Assembly: GCA_007135895.1 (NCBI GenBank) | Contig: SLHZ01000200.1 | Span: 1 to 17,949, forward strand | Length of the DNA: 17,949 nt | Reading direction: 5' to 3' | Source: Balneolales bacterium | Lineage (GTDB): Bacteria > Bacteroidota > Rhodothermia > Balneolales > Natronogracilivirgulaceae | Shown here: piece after piece, positions 1 through 7,086 of the stretch | Numbering within the stretch: position 1 is the stretch's first letter | How the letters are laid out: each line of letters starts with the position of its first letter | Position numbers and translations under genes: made by a program | The notes under the pieces: generated by a model | Database searches by the model: none | Seen by the model: only the letters and a program-made list of their open reading frames with translations | What the model was told of the DNA's origin: nothing

Positions 1-2467
1 ATCCATTGATATTGCGGATGTATATGTTTTGCAGTCCTTCAAAAATCAGAATGCCTCTTCGTCGTCTTTTCTGAATTTTTTCTATCAGTTCCTCCATATT
101 ATCGGTTTCAGCAAACCCGAGTTTGCGTGATATCATTCGCATCAGGAGCCCGGAAGAGTAAATGGTATCATCAATTTGCAGAGTGACCACCGGCTGTGCA
201 TGATCGAGCTGTTCGAGAAAGAAGTGAAGAAGTGTTGATTTCCCACTGCCTTTCTGGCCTACCACCACGGCAGACCAGGAGGTGTTTTTTTGCCACTGTT
301 CATGGGCTTCGAGCAGTTTTCTGACGTTGTTCTGGTCATCCACATAGAAACGCTTCTCTATCATGAATGACCGTTTATACAGCCGCTGATAGATATAGGG
401 CAATTTCTTTGTGATGGCGGCCGAGCGTGTCAGAAAACCGGTCAGATCCTTCTGATAGCGCGCCGTGGTCTGATCATCCTGCCTGAATCCAAGAAAACGG
501 CTCACAGGCCGCTGCATATCGTGATACTTTCTTTTGGAATAGCGCCAGGCAAGTTCAGCCCGGTCTTCCCATACGGCATACCAGCGCATGGCTTTTTCTT
601 TCCAGCTCAACGCCGTTGTCTTGACCTGCAGAGCCTTGTCCCTGAGCTCAAAGGAGTCGTATGACCTGCTCTGCATAAGAACCGCAAGCTGTTGATACGC
701 TTGCGGAAGCTGTGTGTCAATCAGTGTACCATAACTATCCTGCTTTTTACGGACATTCCCGATAGATCGCTCCAGTGCGGCAATGGCCCGATTCAGCCCG
801 GACACGGCTACCGCCAACGGGGCCTCATCGCCCTCCTTGTGCTCCGAAGTGAGGGCAGCCTGCAGATTCACATCAATGATCCCGGCGGTCTCCTCCAATA
901 CAACCAGCTGCTCTTCCAGAAACGCGCGGAATTTCTGCTTTTCGGGGTCAAGAACATGGAAGGCCTTGTCTTTAAGGTAACGGGTGGCAATGGAGCGCCA
1001 ATAGAAATCATCCATAACGACGACCGGCACCGGAACAGAGAAGACTCTTTTTTCCGCCAGCTCCAGCTTCTCGGTGAAGTCGTTCAGTTGCAGCTCAAGA
1101 TCCCCCAGGGTCTGGTGAATACCATCCATGAAGTGTTCCTGAAGATCACTGTCGCGCATCACATACAGAGAGTTCTCATAAAAATCGGAGTGCAATTTTT
1201 CTCTGGCTTTTTCAATGTCTTCCAGTGTCCTTTTTCTTGTTGTCTGCTCCTTCAGACTCTCAATCATCTCCCTAAGGACCGATATTCCCTCTTCGGTCGG
1301 CAGATAATAAAGGTCACGGAAATAGATATGTGTCGCCTTGCGCAGTTTATTTATGGCCTCTTCCGACACCGATCCGAATTGCGCCAGTTCCATCTGAACC
1401 TGCAGATCCGTTATCTGGGACCCGATATAGGTCAGCCAGCGCTCCCTGACACGCTGCGTCTCCCTCTCGGCTTTTTGAAATACGCGGCTCTTTGGATCGG
1501 TCACCGGTTTTCTGAACAATGATTCCACTGTGCCAATCCTGCGCAGCCAGTAACTGATGGCCTTCCTGCTCTCCCCGATCACCTCCGAAACCGGTATGCT
1601 TCCGTCATGATAATCGGTCAGCGCCCGGATCGCATTATTGAGATGTTCTTCGATTTGTTCGATCACGGGGATGCGGAAGGATGCTCCGGCCTCCAAATCC
1701 GAACGGCTCTCTTTTGGGGTTGATTCGTGGTCCGGGGCCTCTTCCGGAGATGTCATGGCGGCATCCGGGGATTCACCCGGCTCCTTGCTGCCTTCTTCAG
1801 GGAACCCCGTGCCTTTCATTTCACCGGACTCCACTGAACTCTCTTCGCCGGTTTTTATACTGCCTTTTTCACCGAATAGTGGTTCTTCCTTTGTCTCATC
1901 AAGCAGAAACCCAAGCGAGCGGGCTATATGGGCGTATTCACCCGCCACGAGGTCCGCCAGTGCATTTTTGTGACAGAACAGCCCGTACAAAACCAGCTTT
2001 CGAAGCGGGACCGAATTTTTCCAGTAATAGGTCTCCGGTGATCTTTTGAACAACTTTACATCCAGATCGAATAAAACCTTTTTTGCCTTCTTAATACTTT
2101 TTGTGACAGCATAGTCTTCGCTTTGTGCCTCAAAACGCTCTTCGGCCTGAATGGCCCACACCGTTTCCGGCAAGGTATCACACAATGAAAAAACCGACTC
2201 TTTCCAGATCTCGCCGAATTTCTGAAGACGGGTCAACTCTTTGCGACAGCCCGGCACGAATTGCGAAAGCCGCTCAAGGACTTTAGCATAACGCTCCGGA
2301 TCATCTTTCTTTATCCTGTATATGTCCTTTCTGAGGCCACGCAGCTCATCAAGCAAATCCAGCGCGAAATCTTTTCTGATCCGGAGAAGCTCCGGGGTCA
2401 GCGACTCTTCGAAAAACAGCTCTACCAGTCGATCCAGATCCTGGTATTTGTAATCCTTTTTTGACAT
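1..2467 (-). CDS. Large helical protein with C-terminal P-loop ATPase domain (partial, runs off left edge)
   Basis: Translating the minus strand from ATG at 2467-2465 gives an uninterrupted frame of 822 codons to the window edge. The start is preceded by a G-rich stretch (GGGGATTGTTC) that could act as a weak ribosome binding site. Residues 1-185 and roughly 265-720 are charged, Leu/Glu/Lys-rich and predicted by eye to be helical or coiled-coil. They are separated by an acidic, Pro/Ser/Gly-rich linker at about 188-260. A clear Walker A lies at residues 737-745 (GQKGSGKST; Lys743). A Walker B-like strand ILIFE ends at Glu810, giving a AAA/STAND-like NTPase fold, although the position normally held by Asp is Phe. 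No signal peptide or membrane segment is visible, so it is probably cytoplasmic. I do not recognise the family. The Walker A is solid; any role in transport, defence or signalling would be a guess. The rest of the ATPase core lies outside the window. Confidence 0.85.
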   Translation of the reverse strand, partial: MSKKDYKYQDLDRLVELFFEESLTPELLRIRKDFALDLLDELRGLRKDIYRIKKDDPERYAKVLERLSQFVPGCRKELTRLQKFGEIWKESVFSLCDTLPETVWAIQAEERFEAQSEDYAVTKSIKKAKKVLFDLDVKLFKRSPETYYWKNSVPLRKLVLYGLFCHKNALADLVAGEYAHIARSLGFLLDETKEEPLFGEKGSIKTGEESSVESGEMKGTGFPEEGSKEPGESPDAAMTSPEEAPDHESTPKESRSDLEAGASFRIPVIEQIEEHLNNAIRALTDYHDGSIPVSEVIGESRKAISYWLRRIGTVESLFRKPVTDPKSRVFQKAERETQRVRERWLTYIGSQITDLQVQMELAQFGSVSEEAINKLRKATHIYFRDLYYLPTEEGISVLREMIESLKEQTTRKRTLEDIEKAREKLHSDFYENSLYVMRDSDLQEHFMDGIHQTLGDLELQLNDFTEKLELAEKRVFSVPVPVVVMDDFYWRSIATRYLKDKAFHVLDPEKQKFRAFLEEQLVVLEETAGIIDVNLQAALTSEHKEGDEAPLAVAVSGLNRAIAALERSIGNVRKKQDSYGTLIDTQLPQAYQQLAVLMQSRSYDSFELRDKALQVKTTALSWKEKAMRWYAVWEDRAELAWRYSKRKYHDMQRPVSRFLGFRQDDQTTARYQKDLTGFLTRSAAITKKLPYIYQRLYKRSFMIEKRFYVDDQNNVRKLLEAHEQWQKNTSWSAVVVGQKGSGKSTLLHFFLEQLDHAQPVVTLQIDDTIYSSGLLMRMISRKLGFAETDNMEELIEKIQKRRRRGILIFEGLQNIYIRNING

Positions 2468-2570
2468 GAACAATCCCCGATTGAAGTATCACATTTCATT
2501 CAATAGTACAAAATTATCGTGAACCCTCACACCAGGTTTGTTGTAATTTTCACGGATTAATCATAATTAC

Positions 2571-3998
2571 ATGATTGCTTGCACACCAAATGATCCTACA
2601 CCAAATGATATGAACCGCTTCAACCCAAAAACCCAATCATCACACGGGATTTCTCGTCACCGACTCATTCACCAGGTCGCCACTTCTGCACGAAGTCTAT
2701 GCCAAAGAAGGCTCTTCTGTGGCTTGATGATGCTTTTCCTGCTGTACACAGCGCCACTTCATCTGTCGGCACAATCTTTCTCTCGTGTCTCACCCGAAGA
2801 CGCCGGTTTTTGCCCTGAACGCCTGGAACGATTGACCCACACGCTGCACTCCTACCTTGACCAGCAGCGACTGAGTGGCGGGGTGACACTGGTGCTCCAT
2901 GATGGTAGAGCACTCTATTTCGAGGCCTTCGGCAAACGGGATACGGCCACCGAGACCCCCATGTCCGAAGACGCCCTTTTTCGAATCGCCTCGCAAACCA
3001 AAGCCATCGTCAGCGTGGGGGTGATGATTCTCCAGGAAAAAGGCAAACTCCTCATTTCCGACCCCATTGGCAACTACCTGCCCGAATACATGAATACCAC
3101 CGTGGCGGAACGTACCGGTTCGGCGGCGGATCCATCGGAATACAAGGTTTACCCCGCCCGCAGGCCCATAACGATCCGGGACTTGCTGACTCATACGGCC
3201 GGCATCGGTTACGGCTACGGACCGGCGGCGGATCTCTGGAAAGAAGCGGGTATCCAGGGATGGTACTTTTCAGACAGGGATGAACCCATCAGGGAAACCG
3301 TGCGGCGCATGGCCTCCCTCCCCTTTGATGCCCATCCCGATGAAAAATTTATCTATGGATATGCCACTGATATTCTGGGGGCACTGATTGAAGAAGCAAG
3401 CGGGAAACCGCTGGATGTTTTCCTGAAAGAGGAACTCTTTCATCCCCTGGGCATGCATAACACCTGGTTTTATGTTCCCCGGGAAGAGGCGCACCGGCTG
3501 GCAACCGTCTATTCTGCTACGGAAGACCGGACCATCACCCGTGCTCCGGACACCAGCGGACCGGTCGGACAGGGACACTTTGTCGATGGCCCGCGTATGA
3601 GCTTTTCCGGTGGCGCCGGCCTGGTTTCGACAGCAGCGGATTATGCCCGTTTCCTACAGATGATGCTCAACGAAGGAGTGCTGGACGGAGTGCGTATCCT
3701 CTCCCCAAAAACGGTTGCTTTAATAACCAGCAACCATCTGGATGGCATTACCTTTCAACCCGGACTCGGTATGGGACTCGGCTTCGATGTGGTTCTGGAT
3801 ATCGGTATCCGCGGTGTTCCGGGCTCCGTTGGTGATTTTGGATGGGGCGGCGCCTATCATACCACCTACTGGGTGAGCCCGAAGGATCAGCTGGTGGTGG
3901 TATTCTTCACCCAGCTCATACCGGCACGAGGATCCGATATCCATGGCAAGCTGCGCACCCTGCTATATCAGGCACAAATCGGCAAAACGTCAAATTGA
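2571..3998 (+). CDS. Secreted serine hydrolase, beta-lactamase / family VIII esterase type
   Basis: Members of this fold are serine esterases, amidases or penicillin-recognising enzymes that form an acyl-enzyme. Visible motifs are S141-Q-T-K144 (nucleophile Ser and general-base Lys), Y262-G-Y within IYGYATDILGALIEEASG (catalytic Tyr), and W425-G-G in FGWGGAYHT in place of the KTG box. The YxxATD and WGG forms match EstB-like family VIII carboxylesterases better than true class C beta-lactamases. A hydrophobic stretch MMLFLLYTAPLHLSA at about residues 53-67 looks like a signal-peptide core. The n-region from the first ATG is therefore long, and ATG 2610 or ATG 2727 could be the true start. None has a convincing Shine-Dalgarno. 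The gene is divergent from the ATPase gene across a 103-bp gap. Substrate is unknown. A second, different member of the superfamily sits at the right edge of the window. Confidence 0.9.
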   Translation: MIACTPNDPTPNDMNRFNPKTQSSHGISRHRLIHQVATSARSLCQRRLFCGLMMLFLLYTAPLHLSAQSFSRVSPEDAGFCPERLERLTHTLHSYLDQQRLSGGVTLVLHDGRALYFEAFGKRDTATETPMSEDALFRIASQTKAIVSVGVMILQEKGKLLISDPIGNYLPEYMNTTVAERTGSAADPSEYKVYPARRPITIRDLLTHTAGIGYGYGPAADLWKEAGIQGWYFSDRDEPIRETVRRMASLPFDAHPDEKFIYGYATDILGALIEEASGKPLDVFLKEELFHPLGMHNTWFYVPREEAHRLATVYSATEDRTITRAPDTSGPVGQGHFVDGPRMSFSGGAGLVSTAADYARFLQMMLNEGVLDGVRILSPKTVALITSNHLDGITFQPGLGMGLGFDVVLDIGIRGVPGSVGDFGWGGAYHTTYWVSPKDQLVVVFFTQLIPARGSDIHGKLRTLLYQAQIGKTSN

Positions 3999-4042
3999 GA
4001 CTTTTTTCCAATATCAAACCGTATTATCATAAAGGAAAGCAC

Positions 4043-4081
4043 CGGTCATAACCCGACCGTGCCACAAGCAGGCTCAGTGGC
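4043..4081 (+). promoter_or_regulatory. Two adjacent hairpins in the leader of the PLP-enzyme gene
   Basis: The 114-bp gap between the serine hydrolase and the PLP enzyme contains two perfect 5-bp stems almost back to back. CGGTC (4043-4047) pairs with GACCG (4055-4059) around a 7-nt loop. GCCAC (4061-4065) pairs with GTGGC (4077-4081) around an 11-nt loop. A competing stem is also possible: CAGG (4069-4072) with CCTG (4081-4084). No T-run follows, so a simple intrinsic terminator for the upstream gene is unlikely. Given the downstream Cys/Met-metabolism enzyme, a cis-regulatory RNA is conceivable, but I could not match it to a SAM riboswitch class. Confidence 0.3.
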
Positions 4082-4112
4082 CTGAATCAACCATTCACTA
4101 CACGATATTATT

Positions 4113-5579
4113 ATGGAAAACAGGGGAGTAGCATCATTTGTCCAGGCCGGCCAAAGGGCCGGAGAATGGCACCGGAAGTATCTTGAAGAAATCAGAAAGT
4201 GCCGGTTTGACACCATTGCGGTTCATGGGGTCTATTCCATGCAGGAAGCTCTTGACTTCAACCAGGGATCCATCATCGAACCCGTCTACATGTCCACCTC
4301 ACAGGCCTACCGGAATTCCGATGAGATGGAGGCTGGACTAGCCTATCAGATACCCACCTGGTGCTACACGAGAATTGCCAACCCTTCGGTCTACTACTAT
4401 GAGGGAGTGCTCGCCCTGCTCGAGGGCTACGGAAGCGGACTGGAAACCTCCTGCATGGCCACCGCATCGGGAATGGCGGCTATCCAGAGTACTGTGGATC
4501 CGTTTCTGGTGGATGATCCCCGGAAGCCAGGCGGACCTAAAAACTTCGTGGCAACCTGCCAGGTCTACGGAGGAACCTTCCAGCAGTTTGCCATCCGGAA
4601 AGAAAAAGAACGCGGCATTGAGTGGCGAAAAATTCAAAATCCGCTCGATCTGGACGAGTGGGAGCGAAATATCGACGAAAATACACGGTTTCTTTACGGA
4701 GAAATACCCAGCAACCCCCTTCTCTCCTTTTTTGATATTGAAAAAGTAGCTGAACTTTCCCACCGCTGCAATCTGCCGCTGATCATCGATTCAACGGTAG
4801 CAACCCCGGCCCTTTTCCGTCCGCTGCAGCACGGAGCCGACATCGTAGTCCAAAGTGTAAGCAAATCACTTGCCGCCAGTGGCTTCACCATTTGTGGCGC
4901 GGTGATTTCGAAAAAGAATATCACCACCGGGATTGACAACGACGAAATGAAAGCCGATTTCGCGAGTTATATCAAGCTGCTGCCCAACCGGGACAACGGA
5001 CCCAATATCTCCCCCATGAATGCCATCATGGCACTCAATGATATCCGTACGATCCGCACCCGGATGGACACGGTAAGCTGCTCCACTCAAAAAGTGGCGG
5101 AGTTCCTGCAAGAACATAAATTTGTCGAATCGGTCGATTATCTTGGACTCCCCTCCCATGAGCTGCATGAACTTGCTTCACGCTACCTGTTCCTGGCCGA
5201 CTCCGAACACGATCCACGCTACGGGGAAAAAGTCAACCGATACGGCCATCTGATGTCTTTCCGGGTTAAAGGGGGCGCGCAAGCGACCCGCCAGGTGTTT
5301 GATGCTTTTCAACGTATTTTCCGGGCCACCGACCTTGGCCGCATTAAATCCGTAGCTACCATTCCGGCCATCAGCACCCACTCGCAGCAGGGCGAAGAAG
5401 GCCGGAAAATCGCCAATATCCCGGACAACCTCATCCGCCTCTGCGTGGGTGGGGAGCATCCCGATGATATCATACGGGATCTTGACCAGGCGCTGGGAAC
5501 CCTGGACGGGAGAAAGGTCCCGGCTTCGGCACCCGACTACTCCTCCGGCGGCGCGTCATCGGCAAGGCTGGCACCCTGA
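4113..5579 (+). CDS. Cys/Met metabolism PLP-dependent enzyme (cystathionine gamma-synthase / O-acylhomoserine sulfhydrylase family)
   Basis: The 488-residue protein has the fold-type I transsulfuration signature. It includes TRIANPSVYYYEGVLALLEG (phosphate and PLP cup), ATASGMAAIQS, QVYGGTFQQF, an aspartate in LPLIIDSTVATPALFRP, and the PLP lysine Lys251 in QSVSKSLAASGFTICGA. Near the C-terminus are STHSQQGEEGRKI and LIRLCVGGEHPDDIIRDLDQAL. The family catalyses gamma-replacement or elimination on activated homoserine, or on cystathionine, in methionine and cysteine synthesis. The lysine loop (SVSKSLAASGF) differs from the usual HSxTKYxxGHSD, so the exact reaction cannot be assigned. It is longer than typical MetB or MetC (about 380-400 residues), with roughly 60 extra residues before the core. 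No obvious Shine-Dalgarno precedes ATG 4113. It lies 26 bp upstream of thrH on the same strand, so co-transcription is likely, which points to phosphohomoserine or homoserine metabolism. Confidence 0.9.
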   Translation: MENRGVASFVQAGQRAGEWHRKYLEEIRKCRFDTIAVHGVYSMQEALDFNQGSIIEPVYMSTSQAYRNSDEMEAGLAYQIPTWCYTRIANPSVYYYEGVLALLEGYGSGLETSCMATASGMAAIQSTVDPFLVDDPRKPGGPKNFVATCQVYGGTFQQFAIRKEKERGIEWRKIQNPLDLDEWERNIDENTRFLYGEIPSNPLLSFFDIEKVAELSHRCNLPLIIDSTVATPALFRPLQHGADIVVQSVSKSLAASGFTICGAVISKKNITTGIDNDEMKADFASYIKLLPNRDNGPNISPMNAIMALNDIRTIRTRMDTVSCSTQKVAEFLQEHKFVESVDYLGLPSHELHELASRYLFLADSEHDPRYGEKVNRYGHLMSFRVKGGAQATRQVFDAFQRIFRATDLGRIKSVATIPAISTHSQQGEEGRKIANIPDNLIRLCVGGEHPDDIIRDLDQALGTLDGRKVPASAPDYSSGGASSARLAP

Positions 5580-5605
5580 ACCATGATCTAACCAATATTT
5601 CCCTC

Positions 5606-6214
5606 ATGAATATTATTTGTTTTGATATGGAAGGGGTCTTTACCCCGGAAATCTGGGTCAATGTCGCAAAGAAAACCGGTGTCAGCGAACTCACACGTAC
5701 CACCCGCGATGAACCCGACTACGACAAGCTGATGCAGTTTCGCATTGCCCTCCTGAAAAAGCATGGCATACGTCTCTCCGATATACAGGAAGTAATCGGT
5801 TCACTGGAATTGTTGCCCGGTGCCAGAGAGTTTTTCGACTGGGTTCGCTCCCAAACCCAGGCCATCATTGTTACCGACAGTTTTGTCGAATTTGCCATGC
5901 CCTTCATCCGGAAGCTCGGCAACCCCCTGGTTCTGTGCCATAATCTGGTGGTCAGTTCCGACGGGATGATAACGGGATACCATCTGCGGCAGGAAGACCC
6001 CAAGCGCCAGGTGGTAAAAGCTTTTCAGCTTCTAAAATACACCGTTATCGCCATCGGTGACTCCTACAACGACATGGGAATGATTCAGCAGGCCGACCAC
6101 AGCATCTTTTACCGGCCACCTGATAATGTAATCCGGGATTATCCCGACTATCCGGTAACCCGTACCTACGACGAACTAAAAAAGCGGCTTTCAAACATGA
6201 TTGGAAGCGAGTAG
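5606..6214 (+). CDS. thrH: ThrH: bifunctional phosphoserine phosphatase / phosphoserine:homoserine phosphotransferase
   Basis: The 202-residue HAD-superfamily protein matches ThrH throughout, including its usual length of about 200. Motif I is CFDMEGVFTPEIW with nucleophile Asp7 and Glu9 in place of the second Asp; this DxE form is normal for ThrH, as in the Pseudomonas aeruginosa enzyme. It is followed by TTRDEPDYDKLM, the helical cap with IRLSDIQEVI, motif II VTDSFVEFA, LRQEDPKRQVV, and motif III-IV GDSYND at residues 151-156. C-terminal PPDNVIRDYP is also typical. ThrH in P. aeruginosa dephosphorylates phosphoserine and can transfer the phosphate to homoserine, giving O-phosphohomoserine, the substrate of threonine synthase. 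Here it follows the PLP transsulfuration enzyme by 26 bp in what looks like one operon, and it converges on the PAS/chemotaxis gene with only 23 bp between stop codons. Confidence 0.93.
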   Translation: MNIICFDMEGVFTPEIWVNVAKKTGVSELTRTTRDEPDYDKLMQFRIALLKKHGIRLSDIQEVIGSLELLPGAREFFDWVRSQTQAIIVTDSFVEFAMPFIRKLGNPLVLCHNLVVSSDGMITGYHLRQEDPKRQVVKAFQLLKYTVIAIGDSYNDMGMIQQADHSIFYRPPDNVIRDYPDYPVTRTYDELKKRLSNMIGSE

Positions 6215-6237
6215 TTCATAGCCACCAGCCCGGCTTT

Positions 6238-6957
6238 TCATCTCAGGTTGGAGTCAAGATCTTCAATAAGATCGGATATTTTCTTGGCGGACTTTTCCGT
6301 CTCGTCCGCCAACGATTTTACCTGCTCGGCAACAACCGAAAAACTGCGGCCATACTCACCGGCTCTGGCGGCTTCAATCGTCGCGTTGAAACTGAGATTG
6401 CGCAAGGTCCGCAGTATCGTAAAAATGTTTTTGGTCTCTTTTATGACCGCTTTGGTGGAGGATTCAATTTTTGTCATGCGTTCCTTTTGTAATGCTTCCC
6501 CCTTCTTCCTTTCACTGATATCTACCACAACACCCTCCAGGTAGACCACTTCACCCCGGTCATCATAGACAGCCCCACCGCTTTCATTGACCCAAACATA
6601 ATCACCGGAGGAGGTTTTCAGCCGATAATCAACATTCCAGTTTTTCCGGTTCTTTACAGCGGTGTCAATGGCGGCATCAACCGAGTCGGCATCGTCACCG
6701 TGCATGAGTGTCACATAGGAAACTCTTTTGTTATCAATAATATCCGTTGCCTTGTAACCGGTTATGCTTTCCACCCGACCGGTCATGATGAGCATGGTAT
6801 AGGCACTGTCGTTACGGCACCGGTATAAAAAACCTTCCATTCTACTTGAAATACTTTCATAAGCTTCAACACCGCGGTTTGGCGAACCGTTATCCGGTCC
6901 GGGATGCCCCTGGTTTTTCCCGGTTTTGTTTTCGTTGCGATTTCCTTGCTTATGCAT
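6238..6957 (-). CDS. Small soluble PAS domain protein with a minimal methyl-accepting chemotaxis signalling tip
   Basis: This is a 239-residue protein with no membrane segment or signal peptide. Residues 1-30 are polar, Asn/Gly/Lys-rich and probably disordered. Residues about 40-152 form a PAS_3-type PAS/PAC module: GFLYRCRNDSAYTML, SITGYKATDI, DYRLKTSSGDYVWVNE, and the closing VVVDISERKK. Residues about 165-239 are helical and contain the MCP hairpin-tip signature NATIEAARAGEYGRSFSVVA followed by EQVKSLADETEKSAKKI. Only about 35 residues lie on either side of the tip, with no HAMP domain and no long methylation helices. It may be a cytoplasmic receptor or adaptor that couples a small-molecule or redox cue to a CheA/CheW-like partner. 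No such partner is in the window. ATG 6957 is taken as the start; Met40 is an alternative that would remove the disordered leader. Confidence 0.85.
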   Translation of the reverse strand: MHKQGNRNENKTGKNQGHPGPDNGSPNRGVEAYESISSRMEGFLYRCRNDSAYTMLIMTGRVESITGYKATDIIDNKRVSYVTLMHGDDADSVDAAIDTAVKNRKNWNVDYRLKTSSGDYVWVNESGGAVYDDRGEVVYLEGVVVDISERKKGEALQKERMTKIESSTKAVIKETKNIFTILRTLRNLSFNATIEAARAGEYGRSFSVVAEQVKSLADETEKSAKKISDLIEDLDSNLR

Positions 6958-6963
6958 CGGCCT

Positions 6964-6999
6964 AAATATTAGTATTTGTCCAAAATATTAGTATCTGTC
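6964..6999. repeat. 19-bp-spaced direct repeat in the divergent promoter region
   Basis: A 17-bp sequence, AAATATTAGTATTTGTC at 6964-6980, recurs at 6983-6999 with a single T-to-C change, so the copies start 19 bp apart. The pair begins 7 bp upstream of the PAS/MCP gene start and 88 bp upstream of the longest kinase ORF start. Paired direct repeats in this position could be a transcription-factor operator. The core TAGTATTTG also loosely resembles the Bacteroidota -7 promoter element TAnnTTTG. The repeat itself is seen directly; its function is inferred. Confidence 0.55.
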
Positions 7000-7086
7000 T
7001 TCAAGAATGTCACACAATTTCATTAAATTGAGAAGTGTCAGACGCTCCTGTTCAGAATAATAGGAATTTTTTTCATACAAGATGTT

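Noticed and set aside
692..1522. 276-codon plus-strand open frame
   Set aside because: It lies entirely opposite the continuous minus-strand ATPase gene, whose frame holds a Walker A motif and coherent helical composition. The plus-strand translation shows no domain.
5606..6214. Apparent loss of the second catalytic Asp in HAD motif I (DxE instead of DxD)
   Set aside because: The DxE form is characteristic of ThrH, so it is not a defect.
6215..6237. Bidirectional terminator between thrH and the PAS/MCP gene
   Set aside because: Only a 4-bp AGCC/GGCT stem with a short T-run is present, which is too weak to call.
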